A stretch of 64,000 bases of DNA from Paracoccaceae bacterium. Its GTDB lineage: Bacteria; Pseudomonadota; Alphaproteobacteria; Rhodobacterales; Rhodobacteraceae. Positions 1 to 11,878 of the stretch are shown piece by piece. Position 1 is the first letter of the stretch. Every line of letters starts with the position of its first letter. Both the position numbers and the translations under genes were made by a program. The notes beneath the pieces are model-generated. The model made no database searches. It had not been told where the DNA came from and worked only from the letters and a program-made list of their open reading frames with translations. The DNA lies in assembly GCA_016938875.1 (NCBI GenBank), contig JAFGTV010000001.1, positions 62,001 to 126,000 on the forward strand, given 5' to 3'.

Positions 1-2
1 GC

Positions 3-2134
<2,132 letters not shown>

Positions 2135-2177
2135 GCACGCGACCGGACCGCGCGCCCGTGGTGCGGGAAGCGCCGTG

Positions 2178-2228
2178 GATATTTGTGACCAGAAGAAGGG
2201 GGTGGATCTTCTTCTGGGTTTAAATATC
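2178..2228. repeat. Palindromic repeat copy A (21-nt imperfect arms, 9-nt loop) between convergent pgm and truA
   Basis: gatatttgtgaccagaagaag / cttcttctgggtttaaatatc; 24-nt core (2177-2200) matches 23/24 to the reverse complement of 48599-48622. Confidence 0.8.
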
Positions 2229-2243
2229 AAAAAAAACAGCGGC

Positions 2244-3017
2244 TTAAAGCGCGGCGAACGGATCTTCGGGATAGCCGACCTCGGCCAAGTACAACCCCTG
2301 CGGCGGGCAGACCGGGCCACAGGCGGCGCGGGCGCGTGCCTCTAGCGCGGTTTTGACATCCTCGGGCGTCCAGGCCCCGGCGCCGACCCGTTCCAGTGTG
2401 CCGACAAAGCTGCGCACCTGGTTGTGCAGGAAGCTGCGGGCACAGACGTGAAAGCGGAACTCGCGACCATGGGGGAAGGGTCGTTCCTCGATCTCCAGCG
2501 CGTCGAGGGTTTTGACCGGCGAGGCGGCCTGGCACATCGCCGCGCGAAAGGTCGTAAAGTCGTGGCGGCCCAAGAGGTGGCGCGCGGCCTCTTGCATCGG
2601 GGCCAGGGTCAGCGGATGGGGCACGCGCCAGACCTGGCCGCGGTCGTGGGTCAACGGCGCGCGGCGGCTGACCAGGCGAAACAGATAGCGCCGTTCCATC
2701 GCCGAGAACCGGGCGTGGAAATCGTCGCTGACGCGGGCACAGGCCACCACCGCAACCGGCGCGGGTTTCAGATGGTGATTCAGCGCGGCGGCCAGGCGGA
2801 ACGGATCCCAGTCGCGCGTCATGTCGCAATGCGCGACCTGGCCCAGGGCATGCACGCCTGCATCGGTGCGCCCCGCCGCGGCGATCGAGGGCAGGTCGGG
2901 TTCAAGACGCGCCAGGGCGGCCTCGACCGCGCCCTGCACGCTGGGATGCGCGGCCTGGCGTTGCCAGCCGGAAAACGGCGTGCCGTCATATTCGATTTTC
3001 AGTGCAAAGCGGGGCAT
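2244..3017 (-). CDS. truA: tRNA pseudouridine(38-40) synthase
   Basis: [21 protein letters not shown]...[18 protein letters not shown]; start placed at internal ATG 3017, not at the long ORF start. Confidence 0.95.
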   Translation of the reverse strand: MPRFALKIEYDGTPFSGWQRQAAHPSVQGAVEAALARLEPDLPSIAAAGRTDAGVHALGQVAHCDMTRDWDPFRLAAALNHHLKPAPVAVVACARVSDDFHARFSAMERRYLFRLVSRRAPLTHDRGQVWRVPHPLTLAPMQEAARHLLGRHDFTTFRAAMCQAASPVKTLDALEIEERPFPHGREFRFHVCARSFLHNQVRSFVGTLERVGAGAWTPEDVKTALEARARAACGPVCPPQGLYLAEVGYPEDPFAAL

Positions 3018-3105
3018 GGCCCCGGTTACCGCGACAATGCAGCCTTGGCAATCGCTCTGCTGGGGCTGGCGGGACGGGCGGGGCGTGCTTAACTTATCCG
3101 TAGTC

Positions 3106-4551
3106 ATGAGAGGAACGGTTGTGCGCATTGGCGACATAGCGGACGGGGTGGTGCGCGGGGTCGAGGGCCTGTCGGCCTCGGTTTCGGAAACCTTTATGGA
3201 GCCGGTGATCCGGCTGGGGGTGACGGGTCTGTCGCGCGCGGGCAAGACGGTATTCATCACCTCGCTTGTCGCCAACCTGATGGAACGGGGGCGGATGCCG
3301 CAGTTGCGCGCCGCGGCCTCGGGCGCGATCACGGCGGCGTATTTGCAGCCCCAGCCCGACAACACCGTGCCGCGGTTCGATTTTGAAACCCACCTGGCGG
3401 CGTTGACCGGGCGCGATCCCCATTGGCCCGAGTCGACCCGCGCGGTGTCCGAGTTGCGCCTGTCGCTAAAGGTGCGGCCGGGCGGGTTCGGCGGGCTTTT
3501 GGGGGCGGTGACGGGGCCGCGCACGGTGCATCTGGACATCGTGGATTATCCTGGCGAGTGGTTGCTGGACCTGGCGCTGCTGGACAAGAGTTATGCCGTG
3601 TGGTCGGCCGACACCCTGACCCGGATGCAAGAGCGCCCGGGGGCCGAGACATTCCAGGCCCTTCTGGCGCGCACCGATCCCGCCGCCCGCCTGGACGAAC
3701 CGGTCGCCCAGGGGCTGGCCGGGGCGTTTACCGCCTATTTGCAGGCCGCGCGGCTGGCGGGGTTTTCCGATTGCACGCCGGGGCGGTTCCTGTTGCCTGG
3801 CGATCTGGCGGGCTCGCCGGTGCTGACCTTTGCGCCGCTGCCGGCCCCCGGCGCGGCCACCCCGCGTGGCAGTCTCTGGCGCGAGATGGAGCGGCGCTAT
3901 GAGGCCTACAAGGCCGAGGTGGTCAAGCCGTTCTTTCGCGAGCATTTCGCGCGGATCGACCGCCAGGTTGTGCTGGTCGATGCGCTGGGCGCGATCCATG
4001 CGGGTCCGCGCGCGGTCGAGGATCTGCGCCGTGCGATGACCGAGATCCTGGGGGCCTATCGCCCGGGGCGCAATGCCTGGCTGACCTCGCTGTTCATGGG
4101 GCGGCGGGTGGAAAAGATCCTGTTCGCCGCGACCAAGGCCGATCATCTGCACCACACCCAGCACGGCCGGCTGACCGCGATCATGCAGGCGCTGATGCGC
4201 GATGCGCGCCGGCGTGCCGATTTCGCCGGGGCCGAGACCGCGGCGATGGCCATTGCCGCGCTGCGCGCCACGGTCGAGGAAACCCGACCCCATGGGGGCG
4301 AGACGCTGGAATGTGTGCGCGGCACCCTGCTGGAAACCGGGCGTCAGGCCGCGCTTTATCCCGGCGAATTGCCCGAGGATCCCGCGCTGTTGCTGGACCC
4401 CGCCCGCGACGGCGCCGCCGAGTGGCTGGAGGCCGAGTATAACCTGATGCATTTCGCGCCCGCCCAACTGACCCTGAAACCGGGCGAGGGGCCGCCGCAT
4501 ATCCGGCTGGACAAGGCCGCCGAGTTCTTGTTGGGGGATCGCCTGAGATGA
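3106..4551 (+). CDS. YcjX-family (DUF463) P-loop protein
   Basis: [23 protein letters not shown] Walker [12 protein letters not shown]; start at ATG 3106. Confidence 0.85.
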   Translation: MRGTVVRIGDIADGVVRGVEGLSASVSETFMEPVIRLGVTGLSRAGKTVFITSLVANLMERGRMPQLRAAASGAITAAYLQPQPDNTVPRFDFETHLAALTGRDPHWPESTRAVSELRLSLKVRPGGFGGLLGAVTGPRTVHLDIVDYPGEWLLDLALLDKSYAVWSADTLTRMQERPGAETFQALLARTDPAARLDEPVAQGLAGAFTAYLQAARLAGFSDCTPGRFLLPGDLAGSPVLTFAPLPAPGAATPRGSLWREMERRYEAYKAEVVKPFFREHFARIDRQVVLVDALGAIHAGPRAVEDLRRAMTEILGAYRPGRNAWLTSLFMGRRVEKILFAATKADHLHHTQHGRLTAIMQALMRDARRRADFAGAETAAMAIAALRATVEETRPHGGETLECVRGTLLETGRQAALYPGELPEDPALLLDPARDGAAEWLEAEYNLMHFAPAQLTLKPGEGPPHIRLDKAAEFLLGDRLR

Positions 4552-5561
4552 CCCGCCGCCCCGTAGTTTTCGACCTGGAGGAGGAGGCCGCCACCGCCCC
4601 CCCGCCGACGCCCGCCAGCGCGCCCCCGGTGCCTGACCCCGATGCGCCGCCCCCCGCCCAGGGCCGCGCGATGCAGACCATGGCGGTGCTGGCCGCGCGG
4701 CGATCCTCGCGGGTGGGGCGGTTCTTTTGGGTGGTGCTCAGCGGGCTGTTGGGGCTGGTGATCTCGGTGGCGGCCTGGGATTTCGTCACCGGGCTATTCA
4801 CTCGCAACACGGTGTTGGGCAGTGTCGCGCTGACGTTGGTGGGGTTGGTGGCGCTGGCGGTCCTGATAATGGCCCTGCGCGAGATGGCGGCGTTTTCCCG
4901 GCTGCGCCGCCTGGACACGCTGCACAAGGCGGCGGATGCGGCGATTGCCGCGCAGGACCTGGGGGCCGCGCGCGATGTGCTGGATCAGCTTTTGCGGCTT
5001 TACGCCCATCGCGCCGACACCAAATGGGGCCGCGACCGCCTGGCAGAGCGGCGCGACGAGGTGCTGGATGCCGACGCCCTGCTGGGGCTGGCCGAACGCG
5101 AGGTGCTGGCCCCGCTGGACGCCGCCGCCACCCGCGAGATCGAGGGGGCCGCGCGCCAGGTCGCCGCGATCACCGCGTTGGTGCCCATCGCGCTGGCCGA
5201 TCTGATCGCGGCGCTGACCGGCAATCTGCGGATGATCCGCCGCATCGCCGAGATCTATGGCGGGCGCGGCGGTCTGCTGGGCAGTCTGCGACTGGCGCGC
5301 GCGGTGCTGACGCATCTGGTGGCCACGGGGGCCGTGGCGGTGGGCGATGACATGATCGGATCGCTGGCCGGGGGCGGTGTCCTGGCCAAGGTGTCGCGCC
5401 GGTTTGGCGAGGGGGTGGTCAACGGTGCGCTGACCGCCCGCGTCGGCGTCGCCGCGATGGAGGTCTGCCGCCCGTTGCCGTTTCGCGAGGTCCGCCGCCC
5501 CTCGGTCAGTGCGCTGGTCAAGCGGGCCTTGGCGGGCGTTTTCAACAAGGCGCAGCCCTGA
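4548..5561 (+). CDS. YcjF-like (TIGR01620/DUF697) inner-membrane protein
   Basis: Two TM helices after a Pro-rich N-terminus, C-terminal GNLRMIRRIAEIYGGRGGLLGSLRL; overlaps the ycjX-like stop by 4 nt. Confidence 0.8.
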   Translation: MTRRPVVFDLEEEAATAPPPTPASAPPVPDPDAPPPAQGRAMQTMAVLAARRSSRVGRFFWVVLSGLLGLVISVAAWDFVTGLFTRNTVLGSVALTLVGLVALAVLIMALREMAAFSRLRRLDTLHKAADAAIAAQDLGAARDVLDQLLRLYAHRADTKWGRDRLAERRDEVLDADALLGLAEREVLAPLDAAATREIEGAARQVAAITALVPIALADLIAALTGNLRMIRRIAEIYGGRGGLLGSLRLARAVLTHLVATGAVAVGDDMIGSLAGGGVLAKVSRRFGEGVVNGALTARVGVAAMEVCRPLPFREVRRPSVSALVKRALAGVFNKAQP

Positions 5562-5581
5562 TTGCCGCGTCGCGGCGTCCC

Positions 5582-5610
5582 TTTACGCCCCTTGTTTTGC
5601 GGCCTATAAG
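5582..5610 (+). promoter_or_regulatory. Candidate sigma70 promoter for ileS (TTTACG-N17-TATAAG)
   Basis: Hexamers 5582-5587 and 5605-5610, 17-bp spacer. Confidence 0.5.
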
Positions 5611-5655
5611 CCGGGCCATGACGGACAGGACCGCGCACGTTCTACGAATTACCGG

Positions 5656-5684
5656 CCCGGCGCTCTGAAAACAGGGCCGCCGGG
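5656..5684 (+). promoter_or_regulatory. Stable 5' UTR hairpin upstream of ileS
   Basis: cccggcg-ctctg-aaaa-caggg-c-cgccggg: 12-bp stem with one bulge and an AAAA loop. Confidence 0.45.
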
Positions 5685-5764
5685 ACAAGGCGCATGATCC
5701 TTCGCGCCGCGCCATTCCGCCATTGCCAGGACCGCCCGAGGACCACGCCCAAGGATTCCGCCCC

Positions 5765-8671
5765 ATGTGTGCCGAAATGCCCGACTACAAAGATACCCTG
5801 AACCTGCCCGAAACCGACTTTCCGATGCGCGCCGGCCTGCCCAAGCGCGAGCCCGCCTGGCTGGAGCGTTGGGAAAAGATCGGCGCTTATGACCGGCTGC
5901 GCGAGAAAAAGGGCCGTCCGCCCTTTACCCTGCATGATGGCCCGCCCTACGCCAACGGGCATCTGCATATCGGCCACGCGCTGAACAAGATCCTCAAGGA
6001 TTTCATCGTGCGCAGCCAGCAGATGATGGGCAAGGACGCGCGCTACGTGCCCGGCTGGGACTGCCACGGCCTGCCGATCGAGTGGAAGATCGAGGAGCAA
6101 TACCGCGCCAAGGGGCTGGACAAGGACAAGGTGGATATCGTCAATTTCCGCCAGGAATGCCGCCGCTTTGCCGAGGGCTGGATCGACATCCAGCGCGATG
6201 AGTTCACCCGCCTGGGGATCACCGGCAACTGGGCCGATCCGTATCTGACGATGGATTTTCACGCGGAATCCGTGATCGCGCAGGAATTCATGAAATTCCT
6301 GATGAACGGGTGCCTTTACCAGGGCTCGAAACCCGTGATGTGGTCGCCGGTGGAAAAGACCGCCCTGGCCGAGGCCGAGGTCGAATACCACGACCACCAA
6401 AGCCACACGATCTGGGTGAAGTTTCCGGTCGTGGCCGGGGCGCCTGCCGACATGCAGGGCGCTTTTGTCGTCATCTGGACCACCACCCCCTGGACCATCC
6501 CGCAGAACCGCGCGGTCTGCTTCGGCCCCGGGATCGGCTATGGCCTGTATGAAATCACCGGCCGCCCCGAGGAATGCTGGGCCCGGATCGGGGATCGGTA
6601 CCTGCTGGCCGATGCGCTGGCCGAGGATGTGATGCGCAGCGCCCGGCTGGAGCCTGAGATGTATCGCCGCCTGCGGGATGTGTCGGCTGACGAACTGGCT
6701 GCGCTGACCTGCGCCCACCCGCTGCGCGGGGTCGAGGGCGGCAACGCCGAGTGGGACTATGACGTGCCCCTCCTGCCCGGCGACCACGTCACCGACGACG
6801 CGGGCACCGGGTTTGTGCACACCGCGCCCAGCCATGGCGACGACGACTACCAGATCGGCCTGAAATTCGGCCTGCCCATGACCTATAACGTCATGGAAGA
6901 CGGCTCTTTCCGCGCTGATCTGCCGCTGTTCGGCGGGGGCGTCATCACCAAGCCCAACGGCAAGGAAGGCGACGCCAACCGCCGCGTGATCGACACGCTG
7001 GCCGAGGTGGGCGCGCTGATCGCGCGCGGCCGCCTGAAACACAGCTATCCGCATTCCTGGCGCTCCAAGGCGCCGCTGATCTATCGCAACACGCCGCAAT
7101 GGTTCGCTGCCATCGACGCGCACCTGGACGACGGCATGGGCGCCTATGGCGACACGATCCGCAGCCGCGCGCTGACCTCGATCGACCAGTTGGTGAAATG
7201 GACGCCGCAGACCGGGCGCAACCGCCTTTACGCGATGATCGAGAGCCGCCCCGACTGGGTGCTGTCGCGTCAACGCGCCTGGGGGGTGCCGCTGACCTGT
7301 TTCGTGAAAAAGGGTGCCCAGCCCACCGACCCCGATTTCCTGCTGCGCGATCCGGCCGTCAACGCCCGCATCGCCCAGGCCTTCGAGGAAGAGGGCGCCG
7401 ACGCCTGGTACAAGCCGGGCGCCAAGGAACGGTTCCTGGGCAACGACCACGACGCCGAGGCCTATACCCAGGTGTTCGACGTGCTGGATGTGTGGTTCGA
7501 TTCCGGCTCGACCCACGCCTTTGTGCTGCGCGACCGGCCGGATGGGTCGGCGGACGGCATCGCGGACCTCTACCTCGAGGGCACCGATCAGCACCGCGGC
7601 TGGTTCCATTCCTCGATGCTTCAGGCCTGCGGCACCATCGGGCGGGCGCCCTATCGCGGTGTGCTGACCCACGGGTTCACGCTGGATGAAAAGGGCAACA
7701 AGATGTCCAAATCCCTGGGCAACACCGTCGCGCCCGAGGATGTGACCAAGCAATACGGTGCCGATATCCTGCGCCTGTGGGTGGCCCAATCGGATTACAG
7801 CGCCGATCTGCGCATCGGCCCGGAGATCCTGAAAGGCGTGGCTGACAGCTATCGCCGGCTGCGTAACACCATGCGCTTCCTGCTGGGCAGCCTGTCAGGC
7901 TTTACCGAGGCAGAGCGGGTCGATCCCGCCGACATGCCGGAACTGGAACGCTGGGTGCTGCACCGGCTGGCGGAACTGGACCTGCGGGTGCGCGCGGGCT
8001 TTGACGCCTATGACTTCCAGGGGGTGTTCCAGGCGCTGTTCAACTTTGCCACGGTGGATCTGTCGTCGTTCTATTTCGACATCCGCAAGGACGCGCTTTA
8101 CTGCGATGCGGCCGACAGCCTGCGCCGCCGCTCGGCGCGCACGGTGCTGGATATCCTGTTCCACCGGTTGACCACCTGGCTGGCGCCGATCCTGGTGTTC
8201 ACCATGGAAGAGGTCTGGCTGGAACGCTTCCCGGGCGAGGACAGCTCGGTTCACCTGACCGACATTCCCGACACCCCGTCCGCCTGGCGCGACGAGGCGC
8301 TGGCGGCGAAATGGGCCAGCCTGCGCCAGGTGCGCCGCGTGGTCACCGCCGCACTGGAGGTGCAGCGCCGCGACAAGGTGATCGGCGCCAGCCTGGAGGC
8401 CGCCCCGGTGGTCCATGTGCGCGACGCCGAGGTTCTGGCCGCGCTGAAAACGGTGGATTTCGCGGATCTGTGCATCACCTCTGCGGTGCAGCTGACCGCC
8501 GATCCCTCGCCGAACGAGGCGTTCCGCCTGCCCGAGGTCGAGGGGGTTGGCGTGGTCTTTGAAAAGGCCGAAGGGGCGAAATGCCAGCGCTGCTGGAAAA
8601 TCCTGCCCGATGTCGGCCACCATGCCCATGCCGCGACCTGTGCGCGCTGCAACGAGGCATTGGGGGGCTAG
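5765..8671 (+). CDS. ileS: isoleucyl-tRNA synthetase
   Basis: HDGPPYANGHLHIGHALNKILKD (HIGH motif), GNKMSKSLGN (KMSKS), C-terminal CQRCWKILPDVG zinc site. Confidence 0.97.
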   Translation: MCAEMPDYKDTLNLPETDFPMRAGLPKREPAWLERWEKIGAYDRLREKKGRPPFTLHDGPPYANGHLHIGHALNKILKDFIVRSQQMMGKDARYVPGWDCHGLPIEWKIEEQYRAKGLDKDKVDIVNFRQECRRFAEGWIDIQRDEFTRLGITGNWADPYLTMDFHAESVIAQEFMKFLMNGCLYQGSKPVMWSPVEKTALAEAEVEYHDHQSHTIWVKFPVVAGAPADMQGAFVVIWTTTPWTIPQNRAVCFGPGIGYGLYEITGRPEECWARIGDRYLLADALAEDVMRSARLEPEMYRRLRDVSADELAALTCAHPLRGVEGGNAEWDYDVPLLPGDHVTDDAGTGFVHTAPSHGDDDYQIGLKFGLPMTYNVMEDGSFRADLPLFGGGVITKPNGKEGDANRRVIDTLAEVGALIARGRLKHSYPHSWRSKAPLIYRNTPQWFAAIDAHLDDGMGAYGDTIRSRALTSIDQLVKWTPQTGRNRLYAMIESRPDWVLSRQRAWGVPLTCFVKKGAQPTDPDFLLRDPAVNARIAQAFEEEGADAWYKPGAKERFLGNDHDAEAYTQVFDVLDVWFDSGSTHAFVLRDRPDGSADGIADLYLEGTDQHRGWFHSSMLQACGTIGRAPYRGVLTHGFTLDEKGNKMSKSLGNTVAPEDVTKQYGADILRLWVAQSDYSADLRIGPEILKGVADSYRRLRNTMRFLLGSLSGFTEAERVDPADMPELERWVLHRLAELDLRVRAGFDAYDFQGVFQALFNFATVDLSSFYFDIRKDALYCDAADSLRRRSARTVLDILFHRLTTWLAPILVFTMEEVWLERFPGEDSSVHLTDIPDTPSAWRDEALAAKWASLRQVRRVVTAALEVQRRDKVIGASLEAAPVVHVRDAEVLAALKTVDFADLCITSAVQLTADPSPNEAFRLPEVEGVGVVFEKAEGAKCQRCWKILPDVGHHAHAATCARCNEALGG

Positions 8672-8713
8672 GCCCGGTCCGCGCGGCGGCCCGATGCGGG
8701 CCGTCGCCACCGC

Positions 8714-9403
8714 CTAGCTGGCGGGCCGGATCTGTTGCGCGATGCCCGCGCCCAGCAGATAAAGGCTGCTTAGGCCCAGCACCCACAGCGTCCAGCCGCC
8801 AGTCTGGAAATCGTGCCAGGCCAGCCAGCCCGCCACCCCTGTCCAGATCAGCGCCACCGGCAGCGACAGCGCGCGCCAGCGCATGGTGCGCACGGGGTGG
8901 ATGAATTTCAGCGGCAGGAACATCGCCACCGCCAGCACCGCCACCACGCCCAGGATTACCCAGAAACCCGGCTTCAGGGCGAACAGCACCAGCACCACCA
9001 TGTTCCAGCAGCCCGGAAAGCCGGAAAAGGAATTATCGGCGGTCTTCATCCGGGTGTCGGCGAAATAGACCACGCTGGCAAAGGTGATGATGATGATCGC
9101 CAGCCACCCGGTCCAGCCCGGCAACAACCCCGAATGGAACAGCGCAAAGGCGGGGATGAACACATAGGTCAGATAGTCGATGATCAGGTCCATCAAGCAG
9201 CCGTCGATCACCGGCGCGTTGGTCCTGACATCGAACCGGCGCGCCAGCGGGCCGTCGATCCCATCGACCACAAAGGCCACCACCAGCCACAGGAACATCT
9301 CGTTCCAGGCCGATCCGACCGCGGCCAGCATGGCCAGCATCGCAAAGACCGCGCCGGTGGCGGTCAAGAGGTGTACGGACATTGCGGGAAATTTTGGATT
9401 CAT
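8714..9403 (-). CDS. pcs: phosphatidylcholine synthase (CDP-alcohol phosphatidyltransferase family)
   Basis: DGPLAR-x12-GCLMDLIID matches the Pcs-type motif DGxxARx12GxxxDxxxD; multiple TM segments. Confidence 0.85.
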   Translation of the reverse strand: MNPKFPAMSVHLLTATGAVFAMLAMLAAVGSAWNEMFLWLVVAFVVDGIDGPLARRFDVRTNAPVIDGCLMDLIIDYLTYVFIPAFALFHSGLLPGWTGWLAIIIITFASVVYFADTRMKTADNSFSGFPGCWNMVVLVLFALKPGFWVILGVVAVLAVAMFLPLKFIHPVRTMRWRALSLPVALIWTGVAGWLAWHDFQTGGWTLWVLGLSSLYLLGAGIAQQIRPAS

Positions 9404-9410
9404 CCGCCCG

Positions 9411-10373
9411 TCATCGGGGATTTGCCTGCCCCGTGCAATGGTTATTGATGCGCGCCTTGGGATGCGCGGCCTCGTAAACCTCCATCAGGCGGGCGGTATC
9501 GACGGCCGTATAGGCCTGGGTCGTCGACAGCGAGGCATGGCCCAGCAATTCCTGGATTGCCCGCAAATCGCCCCCCGCGCCCAGCAGATGGGTGGCAAAG
9601 CTGTGGCGCAGCGCATGGGGCGTGGCGCTGGCGGGCAGGCCCAGCCGCGCGCGGGCCTGTTCCATGGCGCGCGCGATCAGCCGCGGGTTCAGCGCGCCGC
9701 CGCGCAGCCCGCGAAACAGCGCGCCATCGGGTGTCAGCTCATGCGGGCAGGCGGCGCGATACAGCTCGACCGCCTCGCGGGCGGCGGGGATCACCGGCAC
9801 CATCCGCTCCTTGTCGCCCTTGCCACGGATGCGCAGCACCTGCGGCAGGGGGGCGTCGCGCCCGGTCAGGCCCAGGGCCTCGGATATCCGCAGCCCGCAC
9901 CCGTAAAGCAGCGTGACCACCGCCATGTCGCGCGCGGCGACCCATTGCTCGCGCGGGCCCTCGCCCACGGTGCCGATCATCGCGCGGGCGGCGTCCTCGG
10001 CCAGGGGGCGGGGCAGCTTGCGCTGAAACTTGGGCGCGCGGACGGACAGAACGGCGGTGGGCGCGAACCCGTTGCGCCGCCCCAGCCAGCGAAAGAACGT
10101 CTTGACCGCCGACAGCGCACGCGCCAGCGACCGCGCCCCAAGGCCCCGCCCGCGTTCATGGGCCATCCACGCGCGCATGTCGCCCAGGCTGATCGTGGCC
10201 AACCGCGCGGGGCCGGCGGGCGCGCCGTCATACGTGGTCAGAAAGGTCAGGAACCCCGTCACATCCGCGCCATAGGCGGCGATCGTGTTCTCGGCGGCGG
10301 CGTTCAGCGCGCGTTCCTCGGCCAGCCATTGGGCCAGCGCGTCGCGCGCGGCGGGGCTGAGCGCCAGGCTCAT
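9411..10373 (-). CDS. xerC: tyrosine recombinase XerC
   Basis: Catalytic R..HxxR..Y: GCGLRISEALGL, TPHALRHSFATHLL, GHASLSTTQAYT. Confidence 0.92.
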   Translation of the reverse strand: MSLALSPAARDALAQWLAEERALNAAAENTIAAYGADVTGFLTFLTTYDGAPAGPARLATISLGDMRAWMAHERGRGLGARSLARALSAVKTFFRWLGRRNGFAPTAVLSVRAPKFQRKLPRPLAEDAARAMIGTVGEGPREQWVAARDMAVVTLLYGCGLRISEALGLTGRDAPLPQVLRIRGKGDKERMVPVIPAAREAVELYRAACPHELTPDGALFRGLRGGALNPRLIARAMEQARARLGLPASATPHALRHSFATHLLGAGGDLRAIQELLGHASLSTTQAYTAVDTARLMEVYEAAHPKARINNHCTGQANPR

Positions 10374-11122
10374 CCCAGCCAGCGGCGCATGGTCCGTTCG
10401 AACACGCCGGCAAAGAAGGTCAGCAGATCGGTGCCCTGGTTCGGCGCGAACTGATGCGGATCCTCGGACCCCAGCGCCAGCATTCCGGGCAGCCGCCCCG
10501 CGCCCAGGTCCAGCCGCAGCAGGGCCTCGGAGCGCAGATCGCCCGCCTTTTCGCCGTAAAGCGCGTCATTGCCCGGGATCTGTTGGCGCAAGGTGACGGT
10601 GCGCGCGGTGCGCCCATGCACCCCACCGGCATAGGCCTGTGAAAATCCCGGAGGGGCAACATGCACCACGGATCCCAGCGCACCCAGGGCCGTGCCCTCG
10701 GCGTCCTGCGCCGATTCCAGCACCAGGCGGACGCAATCGACCCGCAGGATCGCGGCGATGTCGTCATCCAGCGAGGCGATGAAATCCTCGAAATCCAGCG
10801 GGTCCAGCAGGCGCAGGATCGCGCGGTGGATCTGGTTGGTGCCCGCCAGGTTCTCATAGGCCGCGGCGATGACCGAGCGGTGGGTTTCCTCCAGCCGGTC
10901 CAGCCGGACCTCCAGTCGATCCATGGCGATACCGCGCATGTCGACGATATTGGCACCCAGCATCTTTTCGTTGGCCGATACCAGGGCGCGCATCACGCCC
11001 GGATCGTTCAGGATAACACCGGGTTCTGCGATGATCTTCTCTCGAAGATCGTCGCGAATTGCGGGACTGCTGCTCATCTGCGCCTCGTTTTTGGTCATCG
11101 GGCCTGTCTCTTTGCGCGGCAC
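10370..11122 (-). CDS. DUF484 family protein
   Basis: GAF-like DUF484 architecture adjacent to xerC (usual neighbour); 4-nt overlap with xerC. Confidence 0.8.
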   Translation of the reverse strand: MPRKETGPMTKNEAQMSSSPAIRDDLREKIIAEPGVILNDPGVMRALVSANEKMLGANIVDMRGIAMDRLEVRLDRLEETHRSVIAAAYENLAGTNQIHRAILRLLDPLDFEDFIASLDDDIAAILRVDCVRLVLESAQDAEGTALGALGSVVHVAPPGFSQAYAGGVHGRTARTVTLRQQIPGNDALYGEKAGDLRSEALLRLDLGAGRLPGMLALGSEDPHQFAPNQGTDLLTFFAGVFERTMRRWLG

Positions 11123-11134
11123 GTTACACCATTG

Positions 11135-11788
11135 TCACAGAATTTTCTGCCCCGTTTTTTGCCAATCGGCCATGAACGTGTCCAGCCCGCGCTCGGTCAG
11201 GGGATGTTCGGCCATCTTCTTGAGGACGGCGGGCGGCGCGGTGGCCACGTCGGCGCCGATCTTCGCGACCTCGGTGATATGGTTGACCGAGCGGATCGAG
11301 GCGGCCAGTATCTCGGTCTGGAATCCATAGTTGTCATAGATCGCGCGGATGTCGGCGATCAGTTGCAGGCCGTCCAGGTTGATGTCATCCAGCCGTCCCA
11401 GGAAGGGCGAGACGAAGCTTGCCCCGGCCTTGGCCGCCAACAGTGCCTGCGCGGCGGAGAAACACAGCGTGACGTTGACCATCCGGCCCTCGCCCGACAA
11501 CACCTTGCAGGCCTTCAGCCCGTCCCAGGTCAGCGGCACCTTGACCGCGATATTGGGGGCGATCTGCGCCAGTTTGCGCCCCTCCTCGATCATCGCAGGG
11601 GCGTCCAGGGCGATCACCTCGGCCGAAACAGGGCCCTCGACGATCGAACAGATTTCCTTGGTGACCTCCAGGATGTCGCGCCCGGATTTCAGGATCAGCG
11701 AAGGGTTGGTGGTCACGCCATCGGCCATGCCCAGGTCGTTGAGTTCGCGGATCGCGTCCACATCGGCGGTATCGACAAAGAATTTCAT
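11135..11788 (-). CDS. transaldolase (small TalC/Fsa type)
   Basis: [38 protein letters not shown]...[14 protein letters not shown]...[19 protein letters not shown]; start at 11788. Confidence 0.92.
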   Translation of the reverse strand: MKFFVDTADVDAIRELNDLGMADGVTTNPSLILKSGRDILEVTKEICSIVEGPVSAEVIALDAPAMIEEGRKLAQIAPNIAVKVPLTWDGLKACKVLSGEGRMVNVTLCFSAAQALLAAKAGASFVSPFLGRLDDINLDGLQLIADIRAIYDNYGFQTEILAASIRSVNHITEVAKIGADVATAPPAVLKKMAEHPLTERGLDTFMADWQKTGQKIL

Positions 11789-11878
11789 GGGATACGTCCT
11801 GCGCTTTGCTGCAATTGGTCGCGCCCGTGATAGCCGATGCGCGCAGGCGCCGGAACCCCGACTTTGCGGGGCCGCGGG

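Noticed and set aside
9411-10373. Tyrosine recombinase as evidence of an integrated element
   Set aside because: Core XerC next to DUF484; no att repeats, phage genes or tRNA seen.
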